The position numbers and the translations under genes were made by a program. From positions 1-64,000 of the forward strand of contig JAGWHB010000003.1 in NCBI GenBank assembly GCA_028867035.1: a DNA stretch of 64,000 nucleotides, read 5' to 3'. Within the stretch, counting starts at the first letter, position 1. Every line of letters begins with the position of its first letter. This document shows positions 7,097-15,062 of the stretch, in pieces. Source of the DNA: Nitrososphaerota archaeon (GTDB taxonomy: Archaea; Thermoproteota; Nitrososphaeria; Nitrososphaerales; Gagatemarchaeaceae). The notes below the pieces were generated by a model that was not told the origin of the DNA, made no database searches, and saw only the letters and a program-made list of their open reading frames with translations.

Positions 7097-8470
7097 ATGC
7101 CTCCACGCATCGCCGAGAGCATAGTCGATCTGATAGGAGGGACCCCCCTCGTCAGGCTCAACAGGATGACGAAGGGCCTCAGGCCCAGGGTCTACGCGAA
7201 GCTCGAGTTCTTCAACCCCGGCGGGAGCATCAAGGACAGGATAGGCCTGGCCATGATCCTGGACGCCGAACGCAAGGGCATCATCAAGCCCGGCTACACG
7301 ATCGTGGAGCCCACGTCGGGGAACACTGGCATGGGTCTCGCCATGGCCGCCGTCCTCCGCGGGTACAAGATCGTGTTCACCGTTCCAGACAAGATGAGCA
7401 AGGACAAGATCGACCTCCTCAGGGCCTTCGGCGCCAAGGTGAGGGTGACCCCGTCCAAGGTCCCGCCGGACCATCCCGCGAGCTATGTGCAGGTGGCGAA
7501 AAGGATCGCCAGTGAGACCCCAAAATCGTTCATCCCCAACCAGTACGAGAACCAGGCGAACCCCGACGCCCACTACAGGACCACCGGCCCCGAGGTCTGG
7601 GAGCAGACGGAGGGCAAGGTCGACGTCCTGGTGGCAGGGGTCGGGACCGGGGGGACGATAACCGGGACCGGGAGGTACCTGAAGGAGAGAAACCCCGGGA
7701 TGAGGATAGTGGCCGCGGACCCCGAAGGCTCCATCCTGGCCGACGTGTTCGAAGGCAGGAAGGGCACGGCGCGCCCCTACAAGGTGGAGGGGATAGGCGA
7801 GGACTTCGTCCCAGCCACCCTGGACATGAAGGTCATAGACGAGTTCGTCAAGGTGTCCGACAGGGACGCGTTCCTCACCGCCCGGCGCCTGGCGAAGGAA
7901 GAGGGGATATTCGCAGGAGGCTCGTCCGGAGCGGCGGTCTTCGCAGCCCTACAGGTCTCAAAGAGGATGAAAAAAGGCGAGACCGTGGTCGTCATACTCC
8001 CTGACACCGGCAGGAGCTACATCAACAAGGTGTACAACGACGACTGGATGGCCGAAGAAGGGTTCATCAGAGCGCGCGGGAACAGGATCTCGGTGAACGA
8101 CATACTGGAGTCGAAGCCCAAAGACCTCAGGCTCGTCATCAGCGCAGGACCGGACGACCCCCTTTCGGACGCCATTTCGAAGCTGACCCAGTACGACATC
8201 TCCCAGCTCCCAGTGATCCAGGACGGGGTCCAGGTCGGGAGCATAGTCGTATCTTCGGTGATCGAGAGGATAGGCGCAGGCGGGGCTTCGTTGGAGGACA
8301 GGGTAGAAGACGTTATGGAGGCGCCCCTCCCCACCGTCGACTGGAGGAGCAAGATGCTGGACCCGGGCAAGCTGCTGAAGCAGAAGAACGCGCTAGTTGT
8401 CGTGGACGGGCCGCTTGTGGTCGGGGTCCTCACGCCCATCGATGTGATAAACTACATTGCCAACGGATAG
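7097..8470 (+). CDS. Cystathionine beta-synthase / O-acetylserine-type PLP synthase with two CBS domains
   Basis: The N-terminal 330 residues are a fold-type II PLP enzyme with IGGTPLVRLNRM, the PLP-lysine motif GGSIKDR (about residue 46), PTSGNTG and the phosphate loop GVGTGGTITGTGRYL. Residues 340-457 form a CBS-domain pair, a likely adenosyl-ligand sensor. With the adjacent cystathionine gamma-lyase-type gene it fits reverse transsulfuration (homocysteine plus serine to cystathionine, then cysteine). Cysteine synthase activity is an alternative that sequence cannot exclude. Confidence 0.92.
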   Translation: MPPRIAESIVDLIGGTPLVRLNRMTKGLRPRVYAKLEFFNPGGSIKDRIGLAMILDAERKGIIKPGYTIVEPTSGNTGMGLAMAAVLRGYKIVFTVPDKMSKDKIDLLRAFGAKVRVTPSKVPPDHPASYVQVAKRIASETPKSFIPNQYENQANPDAHYRTTGPEVWEQTEGKVDVLVAGVGTGGTITGTGRYLKERNPGMRIVAADPEGSILADVFEGRKGTARPYKVEGIGEDFVPATLDMKVIDEFVKVSDRDAFLTARRLAKEEGIFAGGSSGAAVFAALQVSKRMKKGETVVVILPDTGRSYINKVYNDDWMAEEGFIRARGNRISVNDILESKPKDLRLVISAGPDDPLSDAISKLTQYDISQLPVIQDGVQVGSIVVSSVIERIGAGGASLEDRVEDVMEAPLPTVDWRSKMLDPGKLLKQKNALVVVDGPLVVGVLTPIDVINYIANG

Positions 8471-9620
8471 GCCGTTGGGCTTCGGCACGAGGGCCGTCCA
8501 CTCGGGGGAGGAGCCGGACTTCGAAGGCACCGGAGACGTCGCTGTCCCCATACACCTCAGTGCCACCTTCGCCCGGAGGGCTGCGGAGAAGCCCACCCGG
8601 GGGCTGGAGTACTCCAGGACCGGAAACCCTACGCGGCTGGCCCTGGAGAGGAGGCTGGCATCTTTGGAGAACGCGGAGCACGCCCTGGCGTTCTCCTCAG
8701 GGATGGCCGCGGAGACCACTCTGATGCTGTCCGTCCTCAGCAAGGGGGACCACGTGGTGGCCGAGAACGACCTCTACGGCGGGACCGTCCGGCTCTTCGA
8801 AAGGACGCTGAAGAGGTTCGGGGTCGACTTCACCTACGTGGACTCGAGGAAGGACGAGGCCATCCGGGCTGCGCTGCGGCCTAACACCAAGGCCGTCTGG
8901 CTCGAGAGCCCGACGAACCCGCTCATGCACGTCTGCGATATAGGGGCGATCTCGAAGGTAGCCAGAGGGGCGGGGGCGATTACGGTCGTGGACAACACCT
9001 TCGCCAGCCCTTACCTTCAGAACCCCCTCGACCTCGGGGCCACGGTCGCTGTTCACAGCACGACGAAGTACATCGGGGGCCACAGCGACGTGGTGGGGGG
9101 CGCCGTCATGACATCGGAGAGCGAGCTCTACGAATCGGTCAAGTTCAACCAGAACGCACTCGGAGCGGTCCCCTCCCCCTTCGACTGCTTCCTGATCCTC
9201 CGCGGTTCGAAGACCCTCCACCTGAGGATGAAGAGGCACAGCGAGAGTGCCACGGCGGTGGCCGAATTCCTCTCCAGGCATCCGAAATTTTCCGCGGTCC
9301 ACTACCCCGGGCTCAGGGGACACCCGCAGTACTCTCTCGCCAAGAAGCAGATGAGGCTCCCCGGGGGGATGCTCTCGGCGGAGATGAGGGGGGGCCTCCC
9401 CGCCGTCAGGAAGTTCCTCGCCGGGCTGCGCCTCTTCTCCGTAGCCGAAAGCTTGGGCGGGGTCGAATCCCTAGTGGAGCACCCCGCCACCATGACCCAC
9501 GCCAGCGTGCCGAAGAGCCGTCGGGAGAAGCTTGGCATAGGGGACGGGCTGGTGAGGTTCTCTGTCGGGGTAGAAGATCCCCAAGACCTGCTGGCGGACC
9601 TGAAGTCGGCGCTCCGGTGA
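8457..9620 (+). CDS. Cystathionine gamma-lyase/gamma-synthase family PLP enzyme
   Basis: Cys/Met-metabolism PLP enzyme. Visible motifs are GTRAVHSGEEPD, YSRTGNPT, the cofactor motif VDNTFASPY and the PLP lysine in STTKYIGGHSD. The start TTG 8457 overlaps the CBS gene by 14 bp; TTG 8475 is possible. Tight coupling to the CBS gene favours the lyase direction (cystathionine to cysteine) over methionine synthesis, but the family does not separate the two reliably. Confidence 0.92.
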   Translation: MPTDRPLGFGTRAVHSGEEPDFEGTGDVAVPIHLSATFARRAAEKPTRGLEYSRTGNPTRLALERRLASLENAEHALAFSSGMAAETTLMLSVLSKGDHVVAENDLYGGTVRLFERTLKRFGVDFTYVDSRKDEAIRAALRPNTKAVWLESPTNPLMHVCDIGAISKVARGAGAITVVDNTFASPYLQNPLDLGATVAVHSTTKYIGGHSDVVGGAVMTSESELYESVKFNQNALGAVPSPFDCFLILRGSKTLHLRMKRHSESATAVAEFLSRHPKFSAVHYPGLRGHPQYSLAKKQMRLPGGMLSAEMRGGLPAVRKFLAGLRLFSVAESLGGVESLVEHPATMTHASVPKSRREKLGIGDGLVRFSVGVEDPQDLLADLKSALR

Positions 9621-9922
9621 GGCCCAGGGCCTCCAAAGCGGGTTCCGAGGACACAGGGCTTTTGTCGGTTCTATCAACTCAATTTGATGTCAGTCTACTC
9701 GCGCTGACTTCAGGATCTCTGTTCGGAGGATTAGAGCCGTCGAAGACACTGCCTTCTGGAGTACACCACTTCGGGCGCTTAAGCTATGGACTTGAGGCAT
9801 ACGAAGGCGGAAAGGAGTAGCCTGAAAGTGAGTAGACGACCCTTGGACTCAAAATGAGACGAAGCCAACAGAATCCTTTTATCCGTTGTCTCAAGGCTCG
9901 TCGAGGAATTCGTGAATAGTGA
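9621..9922 (+). other. Intergenic stretch before rpl1
   Basis: About 300 bp with no convincing gene. A 67-codon reading from 9617 has no recognisable features. The only element I can support is the TATA-like box at 9876-9885. An L1-binding autoregulatory hairpin would be expected here or in the leader, but I could not identify one by eye. Confidence 0.4.
9876..9885 (+). promoter_or_regulatory. TATA box for the rpl1-rpl10 operon
   Basis: CTTTTATCCG is centred about 42 bp upstream of ATG 9923, giving a predicted leader of about 15 nt. Confidence 0.45.
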
Positions 9923-10573
9923 ATGCTATCGAACCAGCAGCTCGCCGACCTGGTCAAGAAGGGGAAGGACCAGACCAAGGAGACGAAGTTCACCCAGTCC
10001 GTTGAAGTAATGATCAGTCTGAAGGAAGTCGACCCAAAGAAGACGGACCTCAACATCAACGAGATCGTCTATCTGCCGCACCCGACCGAGAAGCAGGCCA
10101 AGATAGCCTTCATCGGCTCAGGGGACATGGCCGTCAGGGCGAAGAACGCGAAGGCCACCCTCGTCATGGACCCTTCACAGCTAGAGAACTACGGCGGAAG
10201 CAAGCGGGACGCCAAGAAGCTCGCGCGCTCATACGACTTCTTCCTGGCCGACACGGCGCTCATGCCCAGGGTCGGAAAGGTACTCGGACAGGCGCTCGGC
10301 CCAAAGGGGAAGATACCGACCCCGGTGCCGCCCAACTCCCCCATCGAGGCAATGATCAACAGGATGCGCACGGCCGTCAGGGTGAGGAGCAGAGGCTCCC
10401 TCGGGGTCATGGCGAAGGTCGGAGACAGCAAGCTCACCGAGCCCCAGCTCGCGGAGAACATCGTGGCGGTGGTGAACTCCGTCGCGAAGAAGCTCCCCAA
10501 CGGCGACAGGAACATCAGGACGATAATGATCAAGACGACGATGGGCAAGCCCGCGAAGCAGGCGGTGGAATAG
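9923..10573 (+). CDS. rpl1: Large-subunit ribosomal protein L1 (uL1)
   Basis: 216 residues, the archaeal length. The signature lies in RVGKVLGQALGPKGKIPTP, followed by the RNA-contact region and the typical C-terminal segment IRTIMIKTTMGKP. It forms the L1 stalk and in several archaea also represses its own operon. Stop is followed immediately by the rpl10 ATG (10574), so the two are co-translated. Confidence 0.97.
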   Translation: MLSNQQLADLVKKGKDQTKETKFTQSVEVMISLKEVDPKKTDLNINEIVYLPHPTEKQAKIAFIGSGDMAVRAKNAKATLVMDPSQLENYGGSKRDAKKLARSYDFFLADTALMPRVGKVLGQALGPKGKIPTPVPPNSPIEAMINRMRTAVRVRSRGSLGVMAKVGDSKLTEPQLAENIVAVVNSVAKKLPNGDRNIRTIMIKTTMGKPAKQAVE

Positions 10574-11449
10574 ATGAGCGAGACAGTCCAGGTCCACAAG
10601 CACAACCCGGAGAAGGTCGCCACCGTGGAAAAGGTCGCCATGCTCGCCCAGAAGTACCCCGTCCTGGCCGTCACAAGCCTCTCGAAGGTCAGGGCAAGCC
10701 AGCTGATGGCTGTCCGGAAGGCCCTGAGGCAGCACGCCGACGTCTTCGTAGTCAAGAACAAGCTCGCCATTCTTGGGCTTCAGAAGGCGGGAATCAAGAA
10801 CGCGGACCAGCTGCTTTCGCATCTTACGGGACAGAACGCCCTCATCTTCTCCACATACGACCCATTCAAGCTCTTCCTCACCCTCGACAAGAACAAGGTA
10901 TTCCTTCCGGCGAGGGCAGGGGACAAGGCGCCCGACGACATAATGGTCCCGGCGGGCAACACAAGCCTGCCTGCGGGTCCCGTCCTCAGCGAATTCAGGG
11001 AGGCGGGGATACAGACCAAGATCGAGGGAGGGAGCATCTGGGTCAACAAGGATTCGGTGGCGGTGAAGAAAGGCGCAGAGATAACGCCCAAGCTGGCCAG
11101 CCTGCTTTCGAAGCTCAACATCAAGCCCATCCGTGCCGGGCTCACCATCGCCATGGCCTACGAGAACGGCCTGATCTACGCAGGGGAATTGGTGGCCATC
11201 GACCTTGAGAAGTACAGGCAGAGCCTGCTTGACGCCTACTCCTCTTCAAGGGGTCTGGCAATCGTCATCGGCTACGTCACCAAGGAGACGGCTCCTGACA
11301 TACTCGCCAGGGCATACAGGGAGGCCATGAGCCTCGCCGTCGAAGCGGGCTTCTTGACGAAGGAAACGGCGCCCATGATCCTCGGCAGGGCCGAAGCCGA
11401 AGCGGCGGCTCTTACGGCAGAAGCCAAGAAGAAGGGCCTTACCGAGTAG
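10574..11449 (+). CDS. rpl10: Large-subunit ribosomal protein L10 / acidic stalk base P0 (uL10)
   Basis: 291 residues. The N-terminal rRNA-binding domain (YPVLAVTSLSKVRASQLM, VVKNKLA) is followed by the archaeal insertion (VPAGNTSLPAGPVLSEF) and long C-terminal helices that bind P1 dimers (GYVTKETAPDILARAYREA). The usual acidic tail with the LFG-type end is absent; the protein stops at AEAKKKGLTE. The P1/L12 gene here does keep that tail. It is convergent with the PPOX-family gene; the stops abut. Confidence 0.95.
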   Translation: MSETVQVHKHNPEKVATVEKVAMLAQKYPVLAVTSLSKVRASQLMAVRKALRQHADVFVVKNKLAILGLQKAGIKNADQLLSHLTGQNALIFSTYDPFKLFLTLDKNKVFLPARAGDKAPDDIMVPAGNTSLPAGPVLSEFREAGIQTKIEGGSIWVNKDSVAVKKGAEITPKLASLLSKLNIKPIRAGLTIAMAYENGLIYAGELVAIDLEKYRQSLLDAYSSSRGLAIVIGYVTKETAPDILARAYREAMSLAVEAGFLTKETAPMILGRAEAEAAALTAEAKKKGLTE

Positions 11450-11836
11450 CTATCCTTTCAGGAACCAGCTCGACTTCCGCACTGGCTTCAATCTGATTAC
11501 CGCCGTCCTCCTGTCGTTCTGCCATCCCTTGACGTCGCGCATGTAGCGCCGCCACTTTTCAGCTTCGACGGCTGGAACTACCTTTGAATCGCATTCCAGC
11601 ATCACCCCGCACCCCTCTTCCTCGTCGTCTATGACGATTGTCGCCCGCGGGCTCCGCTTCAGGTTCCCGACCTTCACAGTGTCCTCTCCGCTCGGCACGT
11701 AAAACATCCCGTCGGAGTAGACATAGGAGACGGGAACGACATGGGGCCAGCCGTCTTTCGACACAGTCGCCAGCCTCCCAAGGTCTGCCGCAGCGACTAC
11801 CGACTTCTCCTTGGCAGTCAGGGCTGCGGCCCTCAT
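11450..11836 (-). CDS. PPOX-class flavin- or F420-binding oxidoreductase-like protein
   Basis: A 128-residue split-barrel protein of the pyridoxamine-phosphate-oxidase-like superfamily: LGRLATVSKDGWPHVVPVSY at the N-terminus, then a strand-rich core (TVKVGNLKRSPRATIVID) and the C-terminal RTAVIRLKP. Such proteins bind FMN, F420 or heme; which one cannot be told here. ATG 11836 is 27 bp from the TATA element at 11859-11868, so leaderless expression is likely. Confidence 0.8.
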   Translation of the reverse strand: MRAAALTAKEKSVVAAADLGRLATVSKDGWPHVVPVSYVYSDGMFYVPSGEDTVKVGNLKRSPRATIVIDDEEEGCGVMLECDSKVVPAVEAEKWRRYMRDVKGWQNDRRTAVIRLKPVRKSSWFLKG

Positions 11837-11858
11837 GGTCCAAAGACCGGGACCGGAC

Positions 11859-11868
11859 TGATTAACAG
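11859..11868 (-). promoter_or_regulatory. TATA box for the PPOX-family gene
   Basis: On the minus strand the sequence is GCTGTTAATC, centred about 27 bp before ATG 11836. Confidence 0.5.
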
Positions 11869-11912
11869 CTTTCGCTAGGCCGCTCTGTGATCGGGAAGAA
11901 TCTGTGACCTCT

Positions 11913-12218
11913 TCAGCCGAACAGAGAAGCGAGACCCTGTAGAGCCTCTTCTTCCTTCTTCTCCTCTTCCTTCGGCTTCTCTTCCGCCTTCGCAGCGGGT
12001 GCGCCCGGAGCCGCGGCCGCTGCCGCAGGTGCCGCTGCCATGGTGGCAGCGTTCTTCAGGGCCTCGTCGATGTTGACCTCGCTGAGGGCAGAAGCAAGAG
12101 CCTTGATCTTCACCGCATCGGGGGCTGCGCCCGTCGCCTTGACCACGCTTGTCAGGTTCTCTTCACTGACGGGCTTCCCCATCTTGTGAAGCAGGAGAGC
12201 AGCGTAAATGTACTCCAT
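11913..12218 (-). CDS. rpl12: Large-subunit ribosomal protein L12 / P1
   Basis: 101 residues: N-terminal dimerisation helices ([18 protein letters not shown]...), an Ala/Pro-rich hinge near residues 60-80, and the charged tail [15 protein letters not shown] that recruits elongation factors. ATG 12218 fits the family start and the TATA box at 12249-12258; upstream in-frame codons are not conserved. The gene is on the strand opposite rpl1-rpl10 and separated from them by the PPOX gene, unlike the usual L1-L10-L12 operon. Confidence 0.95.
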   Translation of the reverse strand: MEYIYAALLLHKMGKPVSEENLTSVVKATGAAPDAVKIKALASALSEVNIDEALKNAATMAAAPAAAAAAPGAPAAKAEEKPKEEEKKEEEALQGLASLFG

Positions 12219-12248
12219 CTTGATTCGAAGACAGGCGGCCTCCGTTCC

Positions 12249-12258
12249 GTATTTAACT
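12249..12258 (-). promoter_or_regulatory. TATA box for rpl12
   Basis: Minus-strand AGTTAAATAC, centred about 35 bp before ATG 12218; the predicted leader is about 9 nt. Confidence 0.5.
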
Positions 12259-12283
12259 TTTTGACAGTGAAACGACATCCCAC

Positions 12284-12292
12284 GTTTATCTA
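12284..12292 (+). promoter_or_regulatory. TATA box for alaS-leuS
   Basis: GTTTATCTA is centred about 45 bp upstream of TTG 12333. Confidence 0.4.
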
Positions 12293-12332
12293 CTTCAGGC
12301 CACGGAGTCCCCAAGCCGGTGGTCCCCTCTCA

Positions 12333-15062
12333 TTGAACGAAAAGAAGGAAACTCTGATAGCCAAGTTCTCCGCCGACTACAAGCGCTACTATCTGGTGGA
12401 CCTGTTCAAGCGGGAAGGATTCGTCAGAAAGAAATGCGAGAACTGCGGCAAATACTTCTGGACCCTGAAACCTGAAAGGAAGAGGTGCGACGACCAACCC
12501 TGCTCCCCCTACACTTTCATCGGGGACCCGCCCACCTCCAAGAAATTCAGCTATGTCGAGGCCTGGAACGCCGTCGAGTCATTCTTCGTAAAGAACCGCC
12601 ATACGATCGTCAAGAGATACCCCGTGGTGAGCAGGTGGCGTCCCGACCTCTACTTCACCGTGGCGTCCATCATAGACTTCCAAAGGGTCGAAGGGGGCAA
12701 AGTAGTCTTCTCACTGCCTGCGAACCCACTTGTCGTACCCCAGATGTGCCTCAGGTTCAACGACGTGCCCACGGTGGGGGTGAACGGGAAGCACGGGACC
12801 TCCTTCTGCATGATAGGCCAGACTGCGCTGGCGAACAAAGAGGGGTACTGGAAAGACAGGACCATCGACCTGGACTTTCAACTCCTGACCAGGACGTTCG
12901 GGATCCCCAAGGAAGAGATTTCATTCGACGAGGACGTCTGGATGGGGTACGGCGCCTTCGGATACTCCCTCCAGTACAACATCCGAGGGCTGGAGACAGG
13001 CAACGCCGTCTTCACCGCCTTCGAGGGCACCCCCGAGAAGTACGTCCCCCTGAAGGAGAGGGTGGTAGACATGGGGGCAGGGCTCGAGCGGCTCACCTGG
13101 CTCAGCCAGGGGACTCCTACGGCCTACGACGCCTATTTCACGCCCATACTGAGGAAAATCAAAGAATCCAACGAATTGAACTACGACGCAGCGCTTTTCC
13201 GCAGGTATTCCGCCCTGGCCGGGGAAATCAACCTCGATGAATATCGCAACCTCGACGAGGCCAAGCTGAAGATAGCAAAGGCGCTCGGCAAGGAGGTGTC
13301 GAGCCTCACCGAACAGTTCGGGGCGCTCGAGGCAATGTACGCCATCGCCGACCACACAAGGACCCTCCTCTTCGCTGTCGCAGACGGGATGCTGCCGAGC
13401 AACTCTGGGGGAGGCTACAACCTGAGGATGATCTTCAGGAGGGCGCGGAACTTCATCGACTACTACAAGTTCAAGCTGGACATACCCGACCTCATCGACT
13501 GGCACATCGACCAGCTGAAGGGCATGTACCCCGAACTCAGGGAACACCACTCCGACGTAAAGGAGGTACTAGCGGTCGAAGAATCGAGGTTCGCTTCCTC
13601 GTCCGAAAGGGTGTCCAAGATAGTGTCATCCATTTCGTCGGAGGGAAGGCAGCTGACCACCGACGACCTCGTCAGGCTCTACGACTCCGACGGGGTCACC
13701 CCCGAGGAGCTCATCGAGGCAGGAGCCAAAGTGAGCCCGCCCGAGGGGTTCTACGAGAAGGTCCAGGCCAGGCATCTCACGCGCGAGATCGAACAGCCGA
13801 AGATGGAGTTCGACACCAGGAAGATCCCGCCCACGAAGCTCTGGTACTACGAGGAGGGAGCCCCCATGGACTTCACGGCGAAGGTACAGAAGGTCTTCAA
13901 GGGCGGATTCCTGGTCCTCGACAGGACGGTTTTCTACCCCCGGGGTGGGGGCCAGGAGCCAGACAGGGGAACCATCGGAGGGGCGAAGCTGGTGGACATC
14001 GAGAAGTACGGCGACGTAGTAATCCACAAAGTCGAAGGGAAGACACCCAGGGTAGGCGCCAAGGTCGAATGTCACGTTGACCAGAGGCGCAGGCGGAGAG
14101 TGACCCAGATCCACACCGCCACCCACATACTGAACGGCTCTTCGCGGCAGGTCCTTGGCCCTTGGGTCTGGCAGCATTCAGCCTTCAAGGAGGAGGACTA
14201 CGGGCGGATAGACATCACGCACTTCTCCCACCTCACCGAAGCCGAGGTCCAGAAGATCGAGGACCTGGCCAACGACGTGGTGAGGCGGAACCTCAGGGTG
14301 AAGAACACCTTCATGCCCAGGCAGGAAGCTGAAAAGAAGTACGGCTTCAGGCTCTACCAGGGAGGGGTCGTCCCCGGGAGGCTGGTGAGGGTGGTCGACA
14401 TCGGAGGCTGGGACATCGAAGCGTGCGGGGGCACCCATTCCAGGGCCACGGGGGAGGTCGGCCTGATCAAGATAACCAAGGCAGAAAGGGTCCAGGACGG
14501 GGTCGAAAGGCTGGAGTTCGTCGCCGGCGAGGCGGCGATCGAATACATGCACAGGATGGACTCGGAGCTGCAGGAGCTCTCCGGAGTCCTGGGCACCCAG
14601 AGGGAGAACCTCCCCAAGGTCGCGAAGACAATACTCGGCGAACTCGAAGCTGCCCGCACCCGAGAGAGGGCCATGGGCCAGGCCATGGCGGAGCTGTCCT
14701 CGGCCGGCATCGGGTCGGCCTCGAAGGGCATCGGGAATGCAAAGCTTTACGTCTCGAAGAACCCCCCCATGGGCGAGGAACAGATTATTGCTCAGGGCCA
14801 GAAGGGCGTCGCGACCGAACCCTCGCTGATCTACATCAGCCTCTTCCCTGCAGGCAAGTCCGCGCGGATCGTCTGCTTCGTCGGCTCGGCTGCCAGAGAA
14901 GCAGGATACTCGGCGGCCGCCATCGTCCGGCGCCTCGCTGCAGTCCTCGGGGGTTCCGGCGGGGGCTCGCCCACCTTCGCCCAGGGTGGTGGTCCGCTTG
15001 TCGATAAGATAGACGAGGCGTTTTCGCTGGCAGAGAAGCTCGAAGCGCCCGTCCCGAGTTGA
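12333..15062 (+). CDS. alaS: Alanyl-tRNA synthetase
   Basis: 909 residues from TTG 12333. The archaeal-specific N-terminal zinc finger (CENC ... C-x4-C) comes first, then the class II catalytic core (RFNDV, GAGLERLTW), and the editing domain with HTATHILN and the downstream zinc motif CGGTHSRATG. The C-terminal DHHA1 domain ends with the motif GGGSPTFAQGGG. An open frame extends further upstream to 12186 without conserved residues. It is translationally coupled to leuS by a TTGA overlap. Confidence 0.95.
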   Translation: MNEKKETLIAKFSADYKRYYLVDLFKREGFVRKKCENCGKYFWTLKPERKRCDDQPCSPYTFIGDPPTSKKFSYVEAWNAVESFFVKNRHTIVKRYPVVSRWRPDLYFTVASIIDFQRVEGGKVVFSLPANPLVVPQMCLRFNDVPTVGVNGKHGTSFCMIGQTALANKEGYWKDRTIDLDFQLLTRTFGIPKEEISFDEDVWMGYGAFGYSLQYNIRGLETGNAVFTAFEGTPEKYVPLKERVVDMGAGLERLTWLSQGTPTAYDAYFTPILRKIKESNELNYDAALFRRYSALAGEINLDEYRNLDEAKLKIAKALGKEVSSLTEQFGALEAMYAIADHTRTLLFAVADGMLPSNSGGGYNLRMIFRRARNFIDYYKFKLDIPDLIDWHIDQLKGMYPELREHHSDVKEVLAVEESRFASSSERVSKIVSSISSEGRQLTTDDLVRLYDSDGVTPEELIEAGAKVSPPEGFYEKVQARHLTREIEQPKMEFDTRKIPPTKLWYYEEGAPMDFTAKVQKVFKGGFLVLDRTVFYPRGGGQEPDRGTIGGAKLVDIEKYGDVVIHKVEGKTPRVGAKVECHVDQRRRRRVTQIHTATHILNGSSRQVLGPWVWQHSAFKEEDYGRIDITHFSHLTEAEVQKIEDLANDVVRRNLRVKNTFMPRQEAEKKYGFRLYQGGVVPGRLVRVVDIGGWDIEACGGTHSRATGEVGLIKITKAERVQDGVERLEFVAGEAAIEYMHRMDSELQELSGVLGTQRENLPKVAKTILGELEAARTRERAMGQAMAELSSAGIGSASKGIGNAKLYVSKNPPMGEEQIIAQGQKGVATEPSLIYISLFPAGKSARIVCFVGSAAREAGYSAAAIVRRLAAVLGGSGGGSPTFAQGGGPLVDKIDEAFSLAEKLEAPVPS

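Noticed and set aside
9617..9820. A 67-codon reading frame before rpl1
   Set aside because: No recognisable motif, no promoter spacing, and its start lies within the previous gene.
12186..12332. N-terminal extension of AlaRS from 12186
   Set aside because: It runs back across the rpl12 promoter and into rpl12, and is not conserved; TTG 12333 fits the family start and the TATA position.
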